Shown here: in pieces, positions 39,271-48,386 of the stretch
Layout: the number at the start of each line of letters is the position of its first letter
Position numbering within the stretch: position 1 is the stretch's first letter
The notes under the pieces: model-generated
The model's database searches: none
What the model was told of the DNA's origin: nothing
What the model saw: only the letters and a program-made list of their open reading frames with translations
Translations under genes and position numbers: made by a program
Source of the DNA: Agromyces rhizosphaerae
Lineage (GTDB): Bacteria; Actinomycetota; Actinomycetes; Actinomycetales; Microbacteriaceae
DNA: 64,000 nt
Direction of reading: 5' to 3'
NCBI RefSeq assembly: GCF_027925245.1
Contig: NZ_BSDP01000001.1
Coordinates: forward strand, 1 to 64,000

Positions 39271-39322
39271 CTGAGCACGCCGGTGGTGTTTCGGCGGCGC
39301 GGACCGCCGCGCTGCCGAGGGC

Positions 39323-39721
39323 TCAGCGGCCGGCCGGCAGCGCGAGCTGCTGCCCCGGCACGAGCTCGGCCGACTCCAGCCCGTTCAGGCTCAGGATGTC
39401 GGCGATGACCTCGCGGGGGTCGGCCTGCGGGGCGATCGACTCCGCGATCGCCCAGAGGGACTGCCCGTGCTCGACCGTGATGACCTCGAGCGGCTCGGCG
39501 GCCTCGTCGCCCGCCACCGCCGGGGATGCGGCGAGCGGGAGCAGCAGGGCGAACGCCAGCACCACGAGCACGCCGAGCGTGCCGAACACGAGTCGGCCCC
39601 GTCGCGTGAGGCGCAGGCGCGTGCGCACCCGGCTCCCGCCCGCGGGGGCATCCGTCGACTGCCCTGACGTCGTTGTGCGCGGCGAACCGAAGACCGTGCC
39701 GCTGTGGATTGCCATCGTCAT
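39323..39721 (-). CDS. LysM membrane protein, probable SOS cell-division inhibitor (YneA/DivS/ChiZ type)
   Basis: 132 residues: basic cytoplasmic N-terminus, one membrane helix (near 50-72), and an external LysM domain ([18 protein letters not shown]...ILSLNGL...[10 protein letters not shown]) that binds peptidoglycan. A small LysM protein divergent from lexA is the layout of mycobacterial Rv2719c/ChiZ, corynebacterial DivS and Bacillus YneA, which halt division after DNA damage. The ATG at 39719-39721 has GGAGG 6 nt upstream. A weak SOS-like box lies 67 bp upstream. The role is inferred from architecture and context. Confidence 0.8.
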   Translation of the reverse strand: MTMAIHSGTVFGSPRTTTSGQSTDAPAGGSRVRTRLRLTRRGRLVFGTLGVLVVLAFALLLPLAASPAVAGDEAAEPLEVITVEHGQSLWAIAESIAPQADPREVIADILSLNGLESAELVPGQQLALPAGR

Positions 39722-39787
39722 CTCGCACCTCCCTGGTCGAGCTCCGCGTCGGCCTTCGGCCGGGAAGGCCGGCGCGAAGCTCTGTTC

Positions 39788-39801
39788 CGAATATACCTTC
39801 G
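39788..39801 (-). promoter_or_regulatory. weak SOS box before the LysM gene
   Basis: CGAATATACCTTCG resembles the actinobacterial LexA box CGAAC-N4-GTTCG at 8 of 10 palindromic positions. It is placed to control the LysM gene. Confidence 0.5.
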
Positions 39802-39862
39802 ATGTTTCGAACACTCAACCCTCGATCCGAGGCGATTCGCCCGGAATTCCGCGCGACACGCT

Positions 39863-39876
39863 CGAACATATGTTTG
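39863..39876 (+). promoter_or_regulatory. SOS box before lexA
   Basis: CGAACATATGTTTG matches CGAAC-N4-GTTCG at 9 of 10 positions, 112 bp before the lexA start. It implies LexA autorepression. Confidence 0.75.
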
Positions 39877-39987
39877 CCCGCACCCGACACGCCGGATACA
39901 GTTTCGAGTGTCTGGCGACAGTCGATCAGCACCCACCGACATTCGATCGACCGGCCCCGGCAGACGGACCTGTGGAGGGCGAGACAC

Positions 39988-40689
39988 GTGGACACCGAGA
40001 ACGGAACAGAGCGCAGGGCGACCCGGCGACGCAAGAGCCTCAGCGCCAAGCAGCTGCAGATCCTCGACGTGATCCAGCGGTCGGTGTCGACCCGCGGGTA
40101 CCCGCCGAGCATGCGCGAGATCGGCGACGCGGTCGGGCTCTCGTCGCTGTCGAGCGTCGCCCACCAGCTCAGCCAGCTCGAGCTGAGCGGCTACCTTCGC
40201 CGCGACCCGAACCGCCCCCGCGCGCTCGAGGTGCTGATCGAGACGCCCTCGCAGACCGAGTCCGCCGACGAGACCGGCTCGGCGGGCGCATCGGGCGCAC
40301 CGGCCCCGGTCGGCGACGCGGCGATGGTGCCGCTCGTCGGGCGCATCGCCGCGGGCGTGCCGATCACCGCCGACCAGCAGATCGAGGAGGTGTTCCCGCT
40401 CCCCCGCCAGCTCGTGGGCAAGGGCGAGCTGTTCATCCTCAAGGTCGTCGGCGACTCCATGATCGACGCGGCCATCTGCGACGGCGACTGGGTCGTCGTG
40501 CGTCGCCAGCAGGAGGCCGAGAACGGCGAGATCGTCGCCGCGATGCTCGACGGCGAGGCCACGGTGAAGGTCTTCCGCCAGCGCGACGGCCACACCTGGC
40601 TGCTCCCCCGCAACAGCGCCTTCGAGCCGATCATCGGCGACTACGCCGAGGTGCTCGGCAAGGTCGTCGCCGTGCTCCGCACCGTCTGA
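39988..40689 (+). CDS. lexA: LexA repressor
   Basis: 233 residues. N-terminal winged helix ([13 protein letters not shown]...[24 protein letters not shown]). A Ser/Ala/Gly linker covers about 88-112. The self-cleavage site is Ala122-Gly123 in GRIAAGVPI, with nucleophile Ser157 in VGDSMID and Lys194 in ATVKVFRQ. RecA filaments trigger cleavage and release of SOS genes. GTG at 39988 follows GGAGGGCGAG. It is divergent from the LysM gene, and a 26-bp inverted repeat follows the stop. Confidence 0.97.
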   Translation: MDTENGTERRATRRRKSLSAKQLQILDVIQRSVSTRGYPPSMREIGDAVGLSSLSSVAHQLSQLELSGYLRRDPNRPRALEVLIETPSQTESADETGSAGASGAPAPVGDAAMVPLVGRIAAGVPITADQQIEEVFPLPRQLVGKGELFILKVVGDSMIDAAICDGDWVVVRRQQEAENGEIVAAMLDGEATVKVFRQRDGHTWLLPRNSAFEPIIGDYAEVLGKVVAVLRTV

Positions 40690-40692
40690 ACA

Positions 40693-40754
40693 CCGCGAGC
40701 CTGCACGTTTCGTCGTTCTCAGCGCTCGGAACGACGAAACATGCAGGCTCGCGG
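40693..40754. terminator. long inverted repeat between convergent lexA and metE
   Basis: Two 26-nt arms (40693-40718 and 40729-40754) with a single mismatch and a 10-nt loop. The mismatch is C/A in the lexA-strand RNA but a G-U wobble in the metE-strand RNA, so the hairpin is fully paired there. It probably ends both transcripts. Confidence 0.75.
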
Positions 40755-40803
40755 AGGCAGGGCGACGGATGCCCCGGGGCGGCGTGCGCCCCGGGGCATC
40801 CGA

Positions 40804-43139
40804 TCAGGCCTGCACCGCCTGGCGGGCGCGCACCTCGCGGGTCGCGTCGATGATGTTGCGCAGCGACGCCACGGTCTCGTCGTAGCCGCGGGTCTTCAGG
40901 CCGCAGTCGGGGTTCACCCAGACCTGGCGGAGCGGCAGCGCACCGGCGGCACGCTCGAGCAGCTGGGTGACCTCGGCGACGCTCGGCACGCGCGGCGAGT
41001 GGATGTCGTAGACGCCCGGGCCGACGCCGTGGTCGAACCCGCTCGTCCGCAGGTCGTCGACGACCTCCATGCGGCTGCGCGCCGCCTCGATGCTCGTCAC
41101 GTCGGCGTCGAGCGCGCGGATCGCGTCGATCACCACGCCGAACTCCGAGTAGCAGAGGTGCGTGTGCACCTGCGTGGCCGTCGCCGCGCCGCCGGTCGCG
41201 AGGCGGAACGCCCCCACCGACCAGTCGAGGTACGCGGGCTGGTCGGCGCGCTTCAGCGGCAGCAGCTCGCGCAGCGCCGGCTCGTCGACCTGGATGATGC
41301 GGATGCCCGCCTGCTCGAGGTCGGCGATCTCGTCGCGCAGTGCGAGGGCGACCTGGTTCGCGGTGTCGCCGAGCGGCTGGTCGTCGCGCACGAACGACCA
41401 GGCGAGGATCGTCACCGGGCCCGTCAGCATGCCCTTGACGGGCTTGTCGGAGAGCGACTGCGCGTACCGCGACCACGCGACGGTCATCGGCTCGGGCCGC
41501 GACACGTCGCCCCAGAGGATGGACGGGCGCGTGCAGCGGCTGCCGTACGACTGCACCCAGCCGTTCTCGGTGACCGCGAAGCCGTCGAGCAGCTCGGCGA
41601 AGTACTGCACCATGTCGTTGCGCTCGGGCTCGCCGTGCACGAGCACGTCGAGGCCGATCTCCTCCTGCAGGCGGATGACGCGCTCGATCTCCTCGCGCAT
41701 GAGCGACTCGTAGCCGGCGTCGTCGAGCTCGCCGCGCGCGTGACGGGCGCGTGCGCGGCGGATGTCGCCGGTCTGCGGGAACGAGCCGATCGTCGTCGTC
41801 GGCAGTACCGGGAGGTCGAGCTCGGCCTGCGCGGCGACGCGCTCGTCGTAGTCGGCGCGGTCGGTCGCGCCGGCGCCGAGGCCCGCGAGGCGGTCGCGCA
41901 CCGCGCCGTCGCGCACGCCCGGCGCACCGAGGCGGTCGGCCAGCGCGTGGGTCGCGGCCGCGAGCTCGTCGGCGACGGCGTCCGCTCCCCGGCGAGGCCG
42001 CGCGCGAGCACGGCGACCTGGGCGACCTTCTGGTCGGCGAACGCGAGCCAGGAGCGCAGCCGCGCGTCGAGCGAGGGCTCGTCGTCGACGTCGTGCGGCA
42101 CGTGCAGCAGCGAGGTCGAGGTCGACACGGCGAGGTCGGCGCCGAGGCCGCGCAGGCCCTCGGCCGCGGCCAGCGCGCCGGCGAGGTCGCCGCGCCACAC
42201 GTTGTGGCCGTCGACCACGCCCGCGACGAGGGTCTTGGTCGCGAGGCCGGCGAGGGTGGCCTCGTCGAGGCCGACGGGCGCCGAGCCGCGCACGAGGTCG
42301 AGGCCGATCGCCTCGACCGGGCTCGCGGCGAGCACCGGGAGTGCCGCGTCGAGCGCGCCGTAGGGCGCCGCGACGAAGATCGAGGGGCGAGCGGATGCCC
42401 CGCCGAGCGCGTCGTACGCCGTCGCGAGCGCCGCCCGCGCATCGGCCGGGTCGACGTCGATGCTCTCCGACACGAGCGCCGGCTCGTCGAACTGCACCCA
42501 CTCGGCACCCGCGTCGGCCAGCCGGGCGAGGAGCTCGACGTACACGGGAAGCAGGTCGCCGAGGCGGTCGAGCGGCCGGAAGGAGGCATCCGACCCGTCC
42601 GCCGCCTTGCTGAGCAGCAGCAGCGTCACGGGGCCGACCACGACCGGCCGCGTGACGAGGCCGTTCTCGCGCGCCTCGGCGACCTCGCGCACGAGGCGGT
42701 CGTCGGCGAGACGGAAGGCGGTGTCGGCCGCGATCTCGGGCACCAGGTAGTGGTAGTTCGAGTCGAACCACTTGGTCATCTCGAGGGGCGCCTTCTCGCC
42801 CTCGCCGCGCGCGATCGTGAAGTAGGCGTCGAGGCCCACGCGGCCCGAGTCGTCCACGAGGTCCGCGAAGCGCTCGGGGATCGCGCCGACCGCGACCGCG
42901 GCGTCGAGCACCTGGTCGTAGTACGAGAACGACTCGGGGATCGACGAGTCGTCGGCGCCGAGGCCGAGCTCCTGGAGGCGCGCACGGGTCGCGGCGCGCA
43001 GCTCGGCGGCGGTGCGCTCGAGCTCGGCCTCGTCGATGCGGCCCGCCCAGAAGGACTCCACCGCGCGCTTGAGCTCGCGGCGGCGCCCGATGCGCGGGTA
43101 GCCGAGGATGGTGCCGGACGGGAAGGTCGTGCGGGTCAT
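40804..43139 (-). pseudogene. metE: cobalamin-independent methionine synthase, interrupted by a one-base frameshift
   Basis: The two halves together make a full MetE (about 778 residues once one base is restored). It transfers methyl from methyltetrahydrofolate-Glu3 to homocysteine. The N-terminal barrel ([34 protein letters not shown]) reads well to LARGLAGE near codon 385. From about 41980-41987 the sense frame is one base off and continues [17 protein letters not shown]. The total length, 2,336 bp, is not a multiple of three. Zinc ligands ([16 protein letters not shown]) are intact, and no other damage is seen, so this is either a sequencing error or a very recent inactivation. The ATG overlaps the metF stop (ATGA). 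Confidence 0.9.
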
Positions 43140-44131
43140 GCGTGCTCCGTGAGTGACGTGGGCCGGGCGGCCCGGGGTGGGTAGAGGCCGAGCTCGGCGA
43201 GCACGCCCAGCACGGCCTCGTGGCGGTTGAAGGTGTAGAGGTGGAGGCCGGGCGCGCCGCCGTCGATCACGGCGCGGGCGAGGCCTGCGGCGAACCGCAT
43301 GCCGATCTCGCGCTGCGCCGCCTCGTCGGGCTCGACCTCGAGCGCGATCGCGAGGTCGTCGGGCGCCGGCACGCCGGTCAGCTCGGTGAGCCGCGCGAGC
43401 CGCCTCGGCGAGACGACCGGCATGATGCCGGGCAGGATCGGGATGGTCACGCCGCCCTCGCGTGCGAGCTCGACGAACCCGAGGTAGTCGTCGGCGTGCC
43501 AGAAGAGCTGGGTGATCGCGAGGTTCGCGCCCGCGACCTCCTTCGCGAGGAGGGCGTCGACGTCCTGCCGGCGATTGGCCGAGCGCGGATGCCCCGTGGG
43601 GAACGTGGCGACCGCGACGCGCTCGGGGCGCGGGCGGTCCTCGATGCGCCGCGCCCTGGGCGCACCCGGCACGCCGAGCTGCGCGAACGGCTCGCGCTCC
43701 TGCTGCACCCGGTGGATGAGCTGCACGAGCTCGGCCGACGACCCGAGGTCGCCGAGCCCGTCGCCCTCCTCCGCGCCCGCCGGCGGGTCGCCGCGCAGCG
43801 CGAGGAAGCTCGTGATGCCCGCGTCGAGGAATTCGCGCACCAGCCGGTTCGCCTCGGCGTGCGAGGAACCTACGCAGGTGAGGTGCGCCATGGGCTCGAC
43901 CGTGGTCTGGTCGAGGATGTACCGCAGCACCGTGAGGGAGCGGTCGCGCGACGAGCCGCCCGCGCCGAACGTCACCGAGATGAACGCGGGGTCGGCCTCG
44001 GCGAGCTTGTCGATGGTGCGGCCGAGGGCGATGGCCGCCGCATCCGACCGGGGCGGGAACAGCTCGAACGACACGGGCACGCGCCGCACGGCGGCGCCGT
44101 CGTGCGTGCGCATTCGGCCGGTCTCGGACAT
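43136..44131 (-). CDS. metF: 5,10-methylenetetrahydrofolate reductase
   Basis: 331 residues, FAD TIM barrel. It makes 5-methyl-THF for Met[13 protein letters not shown] holds the catalytic Glu near residue 23; [14 protein letters not shown] and HLTCVG follow; [11 protein letters not shown] near 205 and PGIMPV near 232 are conserved. The extended loop near 120-165, with many Arg, is longer than in enteric MetF. The ATG at 44129-44131 lacks a strong ribosome site. metF-metE is coupled. Confidence 0.93.
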   Translation of the reverse strand: MSETGRMRTHDGAAVRRVPVSFELFPPRSDAAAIALGRTIDKLAEADPAFISVTFGAGGSSRDRSLTVLRYILDQTTVEPMAHLTCVGSSHAEANRLVREFLDAGITSFLALRGDPPAGAEEGDGLGDLGSSAELVQLIHRVQQEREPFAQLGVPGAPRARRIEDRPRPERVAVATFPTGHPRSANRRQDVDALLAKEVAGANLAITQLFWHADDYLGFVELAREGGVTIPILPGIMPVVSPRRLARLTELTGVPAPDDLAIALEVEPDEAAQREIGMRFAAGLARAVIDGGAPGLHLYTFNRHEAVLGVLAELGLYPPRAARPTSLTEHA

Positions 44132-44267
44132 CGGGCACCCATCGTCTCGGGGCGACGGGGCGCACGGCAGGCCGCGGACCCGACGCGTGGTCGGTGTCGC
44201 GGGCGGGTGCCGGGCTCGGCGGTCGCTCCACGCGGCGGGCTCGGCCCGTCGCAAACGATCGGGCATG

Positions 44268-44296
44268 ACGATACGCCCGAATCCGGCGCCTGTCTG
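44268..44296 (-). promoter_or_regulatory. metF-metE promoter
   Basis: CAGACA (44291-44296), 17 nt, TATCGT (44268-44273) on the minus strand. It implies a leader of about 130 nt before metF. I found no B12 box or recognisable SAM riboswitch in that leader. Confidence 0.45.
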
Positions 44297-44352
44297 CCCC
44301 CGTGACCGAATATGACGACGGGACTCAGCGCCGGTGGGTCGGGGTTCCGGTG

Positions 44353-45903
44353 CTACTCGGCGACGGATGCCGCGGGGCGCACCGCGTACTGCGCGAGCTG
44401 CGCGGCGAGCTCGGGGTTGGCCAGCGCACGCACGTGCGTGCCCTCGTCGCGGTAGTCGACCTCGAGCACGCGACCGGCCTCGTGCAGCGTCGAGACGATG
44501 TCGCCGCGGTCGTACGGCACGAGCAGGTCGACCTCGACCGACGGGTCGGGGATGCGGTCGGCGATGGCCTGCAGCAGCTCGGGGATGCCCGCGCCGGTGC
44601 GCGCCGAGGCGAAGACCGCGTCGGGCTCGAGGCCGCGGAGCACGAGGCGCTCCTCGTCGTCGATCAGGTCGGACTTGTTGAAGACCACGAGCTCGGGGAT
44701 CTCGCGGGCGCCGAGCTCGCCGATGACGTCGCGCACCGTGGCGAGCTGGCTCGCCGGGTCGGGGTGCGACGCGTCGACGACGTGCACGATCAGGTCGGAG
44801 TCGCCGACCTCCTCGAGCGTCGAGCGGAACGCCTCGACGAGCTGGTGCGGCAGGTTGCGCACGAAGCCGACCGTGTCGGCGATCGTGTAGAGCCGGCCGT
44901 CGGGGGTCTGGTTACGGCGCACGGTCGCGTCGAGGGTCGCGAACAGGGCGTTCTCGACGAGCACGCCCGCGCCCGTGATGCGGTTGACGAGGCTCGACTT
45001 GCCGGCGTTCGTGTACCCGGCGATCGCGACCGACGGCACCGCGTTGCGGCGGCGGTTCGCGCGCTTGGCCTCGCGGGCGGGCTTCATCGCCGCGATCTGC
45101 TTGCGCAGGCGGGACATGCGAGTGTGGATGCGACGACGGTCGAGCTCGATCTTCGTCTCACCGGGTCCGCGGGAGCCCATGCCGGCGCCCGCGCCGCCCA
45201 CCTGGCCACCGGCCTGGCGGGACATGGACTCACCCCAGCCGCGCAGTCGCGGAAGGAGGTACTCGAGCTGCGCGAGCTCGACCTGCGCCTTGCCCTCGCG
45301 GCTCTTCGCGTGCTGGCTGAAGATGTCGAGGATCACGGCGGTGCGGTCGATGACCTTGACCTTCACCACGTCCTCCAGCGCACGACGCTGGCTCGGGGCG
45401 AGCTCGGTGTCGGCGATGACCGTGTCGGCACCGAGGGACTGCACGATCATGCGCAGCTCCTCGGCCTTTCCGCGGCCCAGGTAGGTGGAGGGATCGGGAT
45501 GCGGCCGCCGCTGGAGCAGCCCGTCGAGCACTCGGGCGCCGGCCGTCTCGGCGAGTGCCGAGAGCTCGCGCAGCGAGTTCTCCGCGTCGCGCAGCCCGCC
45601 CTGCGGGTGCACGCCGATGAGCACCACGTTCTCGAGGCGCAGCTGCCGGTACTCGACCTCGGTGACGTCCTCGAGTTCGGTCGACAGGCCCACCACGCGC
45701 CGGAGCGCTGCGCGGTCCTCACGGTCGAACTGGTCGCCGTCGTAGGCGTCGCCGCCCGGGGCATCCGTCGCCGTCTCATGCGCCTGGAGCGCCCCGGCGC
45801 GACCGTCGAACAGGCTGAATCCGCGCGCGTGCGCATCGCCGTGGGCGAGCACTCGCTCCACGGCGTCGTCTTCGGCGGTCAGCCGTTCCTCGGTACGATC
45901 CAT
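44353..45903 (-). CDS. hflX: ribosome-associated GTPase HflX
   Basis: 516 residues. HflX splits stalled ribosomes, especially under heat stress. An N-terminal extension of about 75 acidic residues precedes the HflX domain (LIGVHPQGG, STYLGRGKAEEL). A Gly-rich linker with GSRGPGETKIELDRRR lies near 245. The G domain has G1 GYTNAGKSS near 297, G3 DTVGFV near 345, and G4 NKSD near 410. It is divergent from a methyltransferase gene by 41 bp. The ATG has TAGGGT 7 nt upstream, so it is probably leaderless. Confidence 0.95.
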   Translation of the reverse strand: MDRTEERLTAEDDAVERVLAHGDAHARGFSLFDGRAGALQAHETATDAPGGDAYDGDQFDREDRAALRRVVGLSTELEDVTEVEYRQLRLENVVLIGVHPQGGLRDAENSLRELSALAETAGARVLDGLLQRRPHPDPSTYLGRGKAEELRMIVQSLGADTVIADTELAPSQRRALEDVVKVKVIDRTAVILDIFSQHAKSREGKAQVELAQLEYLLPRLRGWGESMSRQAGGQVGGAGAGMGSRGPGETKIELDRRRIHTRMSRLRKQIAAMKPAREAKRANRRRNAVPSVAIAGYTNAGKSSLVNRITGAGVLVENALFATLDATVRRNQTPDGRLYTIADTVGFVRNLPHQLVEAFRSTLEEVGDSDLIVHVVDASHPDPASQLATVRDVIGELGAREIPELVVFNKSDLIDDEERLVLRGLEPDAVFASARTGAGIPELLQAIADRIPDPSVEVDLLVPYDRGDIVSTLHEAGRVLEVDYRDEGTHVRALANPELAAQLAQYAVRPAASVAE

Positions 45904-45910
45904 CCCGTTA

Positions 45911-45916
45911 ACCCTA
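45911..45916 (-). promoter_or_regulatory. -10 box of leaderless hflX
   Basis: TAGGGT on the minus strand, 7 nt before the hflX ATG. Its expected -35 position falls on the -10 box of the opposite gene. Confidence 0.5.
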
Positions 45917-45932
45917 GTTCCTCGCTCTGCGC

Positions 45933-45938
45933 TACGTT
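45933..45938 (+). promoter_or_regulatory. -10 box of leaderless methyltransferase gene
   Basis: TACGTT, 6 nt before the ATG at 45945. Its expected -35 position falls on the hflX -10 box. Confidence 0.5.
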
Positions 45939-45944
45939 CCCTCT

Positions 45945-46556
45945 ATGGCGTCGGACCACTACTTCTCGTCGCAGCCCGCCAGCTCCGGCGCCCTCCGGCC
46001 CCTGCAGGTGCGACTCGCCGGTCGCGATGTCACGCTGACCACCGCATCCGGCATCTTCAGCCCCGACCGCATCGACCAGGGCACCCGGGTGCTGCTGGCC
46101 AACGCACCCGAGCCGCCCCCCGGCGGTGCGCTGCTCGACATCGGCTGCGGCTGGGGGCCGATCGCGCTGACGCTCGGCCTCGAGTCGCCGCACGCCGACG
46201 TCTGGGCGGTCGACGTGAACGAGCGGGCCCTCGACCTCGTGCGCCGCAACGCCGCCGCGCTCGGCCTGCCTCAGGTCAACGCGTCGCTGCCCGACGATGT
46301 TCCCGAGGGGCTGCAGTTCCGCAGCATCTGGTCGAACCCGCCCATCCGCATCGGCAAGCAGGAGCTGCACGCGCTCCTGCTGCGCTGGCTGCCGCGTCTC
46401 GAGCCGGGCGGCGACGCCTGGCTCGTCGTGCAGCGCAACCTCGGCTCGGACTCACTGCAACGCTGGTTGCAGGGGGAACTCCCCGACGACTTCGACGTGA
46501 CGCGCGAGGCGATCAGCAAGGGATTCCGAGTGCTGCGGGTGCGCCGAGCGGGCTGA
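45945..46556 (+). CDS. RsmC-like class I SAM-dependent methyltransferase
   Basis: 203 residues, one methyltransferase-small domain. Motif I LLDIGCGWGPIALTLG lies near 63-78, the acidic loop WAVDVNERALDLVRRNA near 87, and the NPP motif in IWSNPPIRIGK near 128, which marks N-methylation of a base. It resembles the catalytic half of RsmC/RlmG rRNA guanine-N2 methylases. The exact target is not readable. It ends 22 bp before the convergent dapF. Confidence 0.88.
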   Translation: MASDHYFSSQPASSGALRPLQVRLAGRDVTLTTASGIFSPDRIDQGTRVLLANAPEPPPGGALLDIGCGWGPIALTLGLESPHADVWAVDVNERALDLVRRNAAALGLPQVNASLPDDVPEGLQFRSIWSNPPIRIGKQELHALLLRWLPRLEPGGDAWLVVQRNLGSDSLQRWLQGELPDDFDVTREAISKGFRVLRVRRAG

Positions 46557-46578
46557 GCCCGACCGGGAGCGCCGCGCG

Positions 46579-47460
46579 CTACTCGACCGTCAGCACGCCG
46601 TCGAACACCAGCTCGGCCGGGCCCGCGAGCGCCACGTGCTCGCCGTCCTCGGCCGGGAACATGCGCACGCCGAGGATGCCGCCGGGCACCTGCACGCGCC
46701 ACTCGTTCGGCGCGCCCTCGCCCGCCCAGTGGCGCACCGCGAGCGCCGCGGCGACCGCGCCCGTGCCGCAGGAGAGCGTCTCCCCCGACCCGCGCTCGTG
46801 CACGCGCATGCGGATGCGCCCGACGCCGTCGACCACGAGCGGCTCCCCCGGCACGACGAACTCGACGTTCGCGCCCGCCTCGGGCGCGGGCTCCAGCACC
46901 GGCACGAACGACAGGTCGATCGACTCGAGCTCCTCGTCGTCGGCGACCGCGACGACCACGTGCGGGTTGCCCACGTCGACGCCGAGGCCGGGGCGCGCGA
47001 CCGGCAGCTCCTTGGCGCGCACGAGCGGCTCGCCGCCCTCGAGGCGCCAGCGGCCGAGGTCGGCCTGGAACCCGGTGGCGCTCGCCATCACGTCGTGCAC
47101 GCCGGTGCGCGTGCCGATCGGCAGCGTGCTGCCGGGCTCGAGCACCGCGAGGCCCTGCTCGAGCAGGTAGCGGGCGAAGACGCGGATGCCGTTGCCGCAC
47201 ATCTCGGCGATCGAGCCGTCGGCGTTGCGGTAGTCCATGAACCACTCTGCGTCGGGCTCCTCCGCGAGCGCGGCGGCGCCCTCGTCGATCGCGCGCGACC
47301 GCACCGCGCGGATGACGCCGTCGCCGCCGACGCCGAACCGGCGTTCGCACATCGCGCGCACGCGCTCGGGCGTGAGGTCGAGCTCCCCATCGGGATCGGA
47401 GACGAGCACGAAGTCGTTGCCCGTGCCCTGGCCCTTGGTGAACGGCAGATCGAACGGCAT
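46579..47460 (-). CDS. dapF: diaminopimelate epimerase
   Basis: 293 residues. It converts LL- to meso-diaminopimelate for lysine and peptidoglycan. The two catalytic cysteines are C88 in [10 protein letters not shown] and C231 in LSCGTGAVA. The N-terminal [14 protein letters not shown] is typical. It starts 5 bp after the miaA stop, the usual miaB-miaA-dapF order of actinobacteria. Confidence 0.96.
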   Translation of the reverse strand: MPFDLPFTKGQGTGNDFVLVSDPDGELDLTPERVRAMCERRFGVGGDGVIRAVRSRAIDEGAAALAEEPDAEWFMDYRNADGSIAEMCGNGIRVFARYLLEQGLAVLEPGSTLPIGTRTGVHDVMASATGFQADLGRWRLEGGEPLVRAKELPVARPGLGVDVGNPHVVVAVADDEELESIDLSFVPVLEPAPEAGANVEFVVPGEPLVVDGVGRIRMRVHERGSGETLSCGTGAVAAALAVRHWAGEGAPNEWRVQVPGGILGVRMFPAEDGEHVALAGPAELVFDGVLTVE

Positions 47461-47465
47461 GCCGA

Positions 47466-48386
47466 TCAGTCTAGGGTCGCGAGGCGGCGCACCTGCGCGG
47501 CCCTGGCGTCGGCGTCGGTCGCGTCGATCACGGTCGCGTCGGCGTACCTGCGGAACCAGCCGACCTGGCGGCGGGCGTAGCGCCGCGTGAGCGCCTGGGT
47601 CTCGGCGATGGCGTCGGCCCGGGGCATCCGCTCGTGCACTTCTGCGATCGCCTGCGCGTAGCCGATCGCTCGGCTCGCGGTGACCCCGCGCTCGATGCCC
47701 CGCGGGATGAGCCCGCGCACCTCGTCGACGATCCCGTCGCGCCACATGCGCTCGACGCGCGCGTCGAGCCGGGGCACGAGCGCGTCTCGGTCGACGTGGA
47801 GGCGCACGGTCTCGTGCTGCGTCCACGGAACGGGCTCGTCGGGCAGCCGGGCGGCGGCGGGCTCGCCGGTCACCTCGATCACCTCGAGCGCGCGCACGAT
47901 GCGGCGGGCGTTGTGCGGGCCCACCGCCTCGGCCGTGGGCGCGTCGAGCTCGCGCAGGCGGCGGTGCAGGGCGCCCCGGCCGTCGCGCTCGAGCTCGGCC
48001 TCGAGCCGCGCACGCACCTCGGCGTCGGTGCCGGGGAACTCGAACTCGTAGAGCACGGCCGACACGTACAGTCCGGAGCCGCCCACGAGCAGCGGCACGG
48101 CTCCGCGCTCGCGGATCGCGGAGATCGCGGCGCGCGCCTCGAGCTGGTAGGCGGCGACGGATGCCTCGTCGGTGACGTCGAGCACGTCGAGCAGGTGGTG
48201 CGGCACGCCGCGGCGCTCGTCGACCGTGAGCTTCGCGGTGCCGATGTCCATGCCGCGGTACAGCTGCATGGCGTCGGCGTTGACGATCTCGGCGGTGCCG
48301 CCGCGCGCGGCGATCGCGTCTGCGACGTCGAGCGCGAACTCGCTCTTGCCGGTGCCGGTCGCGCCGACGACCGCGATCAGGGTCAC
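47466..48386 (-). CDS. miaA: tRNA dimethylallyltransferase
   Basis: 306 residues. It adds a dimethylallyl group to A37 of tRNAs reading UNN codons. The P-loop GATGTGKS lies at 8-15, [15 protein letters not shown] near 38-52, and [11 protein letters not shown] near 101. GTG at 48384-48386 overlaps the miaB stop (GTGA). MiaB works next on the same nucleotide. Confidence 0.96.
   Translation of the reverse strand: MTLIAVVGATGTGKSEFALDVADAIAARGGTAEIVNADAMQLYRGMDIGTAKLTVDERRGVPHHLLDVLDVTDEASVAAYQLEARAAISAIRERGAVPLLVGGSGLYVSAVLYEFEFPGTDAEVRARLEAELERDGRGALHRRLRELDAPTAEAVGPHNARRIVRALEVIEVTGEPAAARLPDEPVPWTQHETVRLHVDRDALVPRLDARVERMWRDGIVDEVRGLIPRGIERGVTASRAIGYAQAIAEVHERMPRADAIAETQALTRRYARRQVGWFRRYADATVIDATDADARAAQVRRLATLD

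Noticed and set aside
44132..44267. Cobalamin or SAM riboswitch before metF-metE
   Set aside because: No B12 box and no recognisable SAM-I/II/IV core in the leader.
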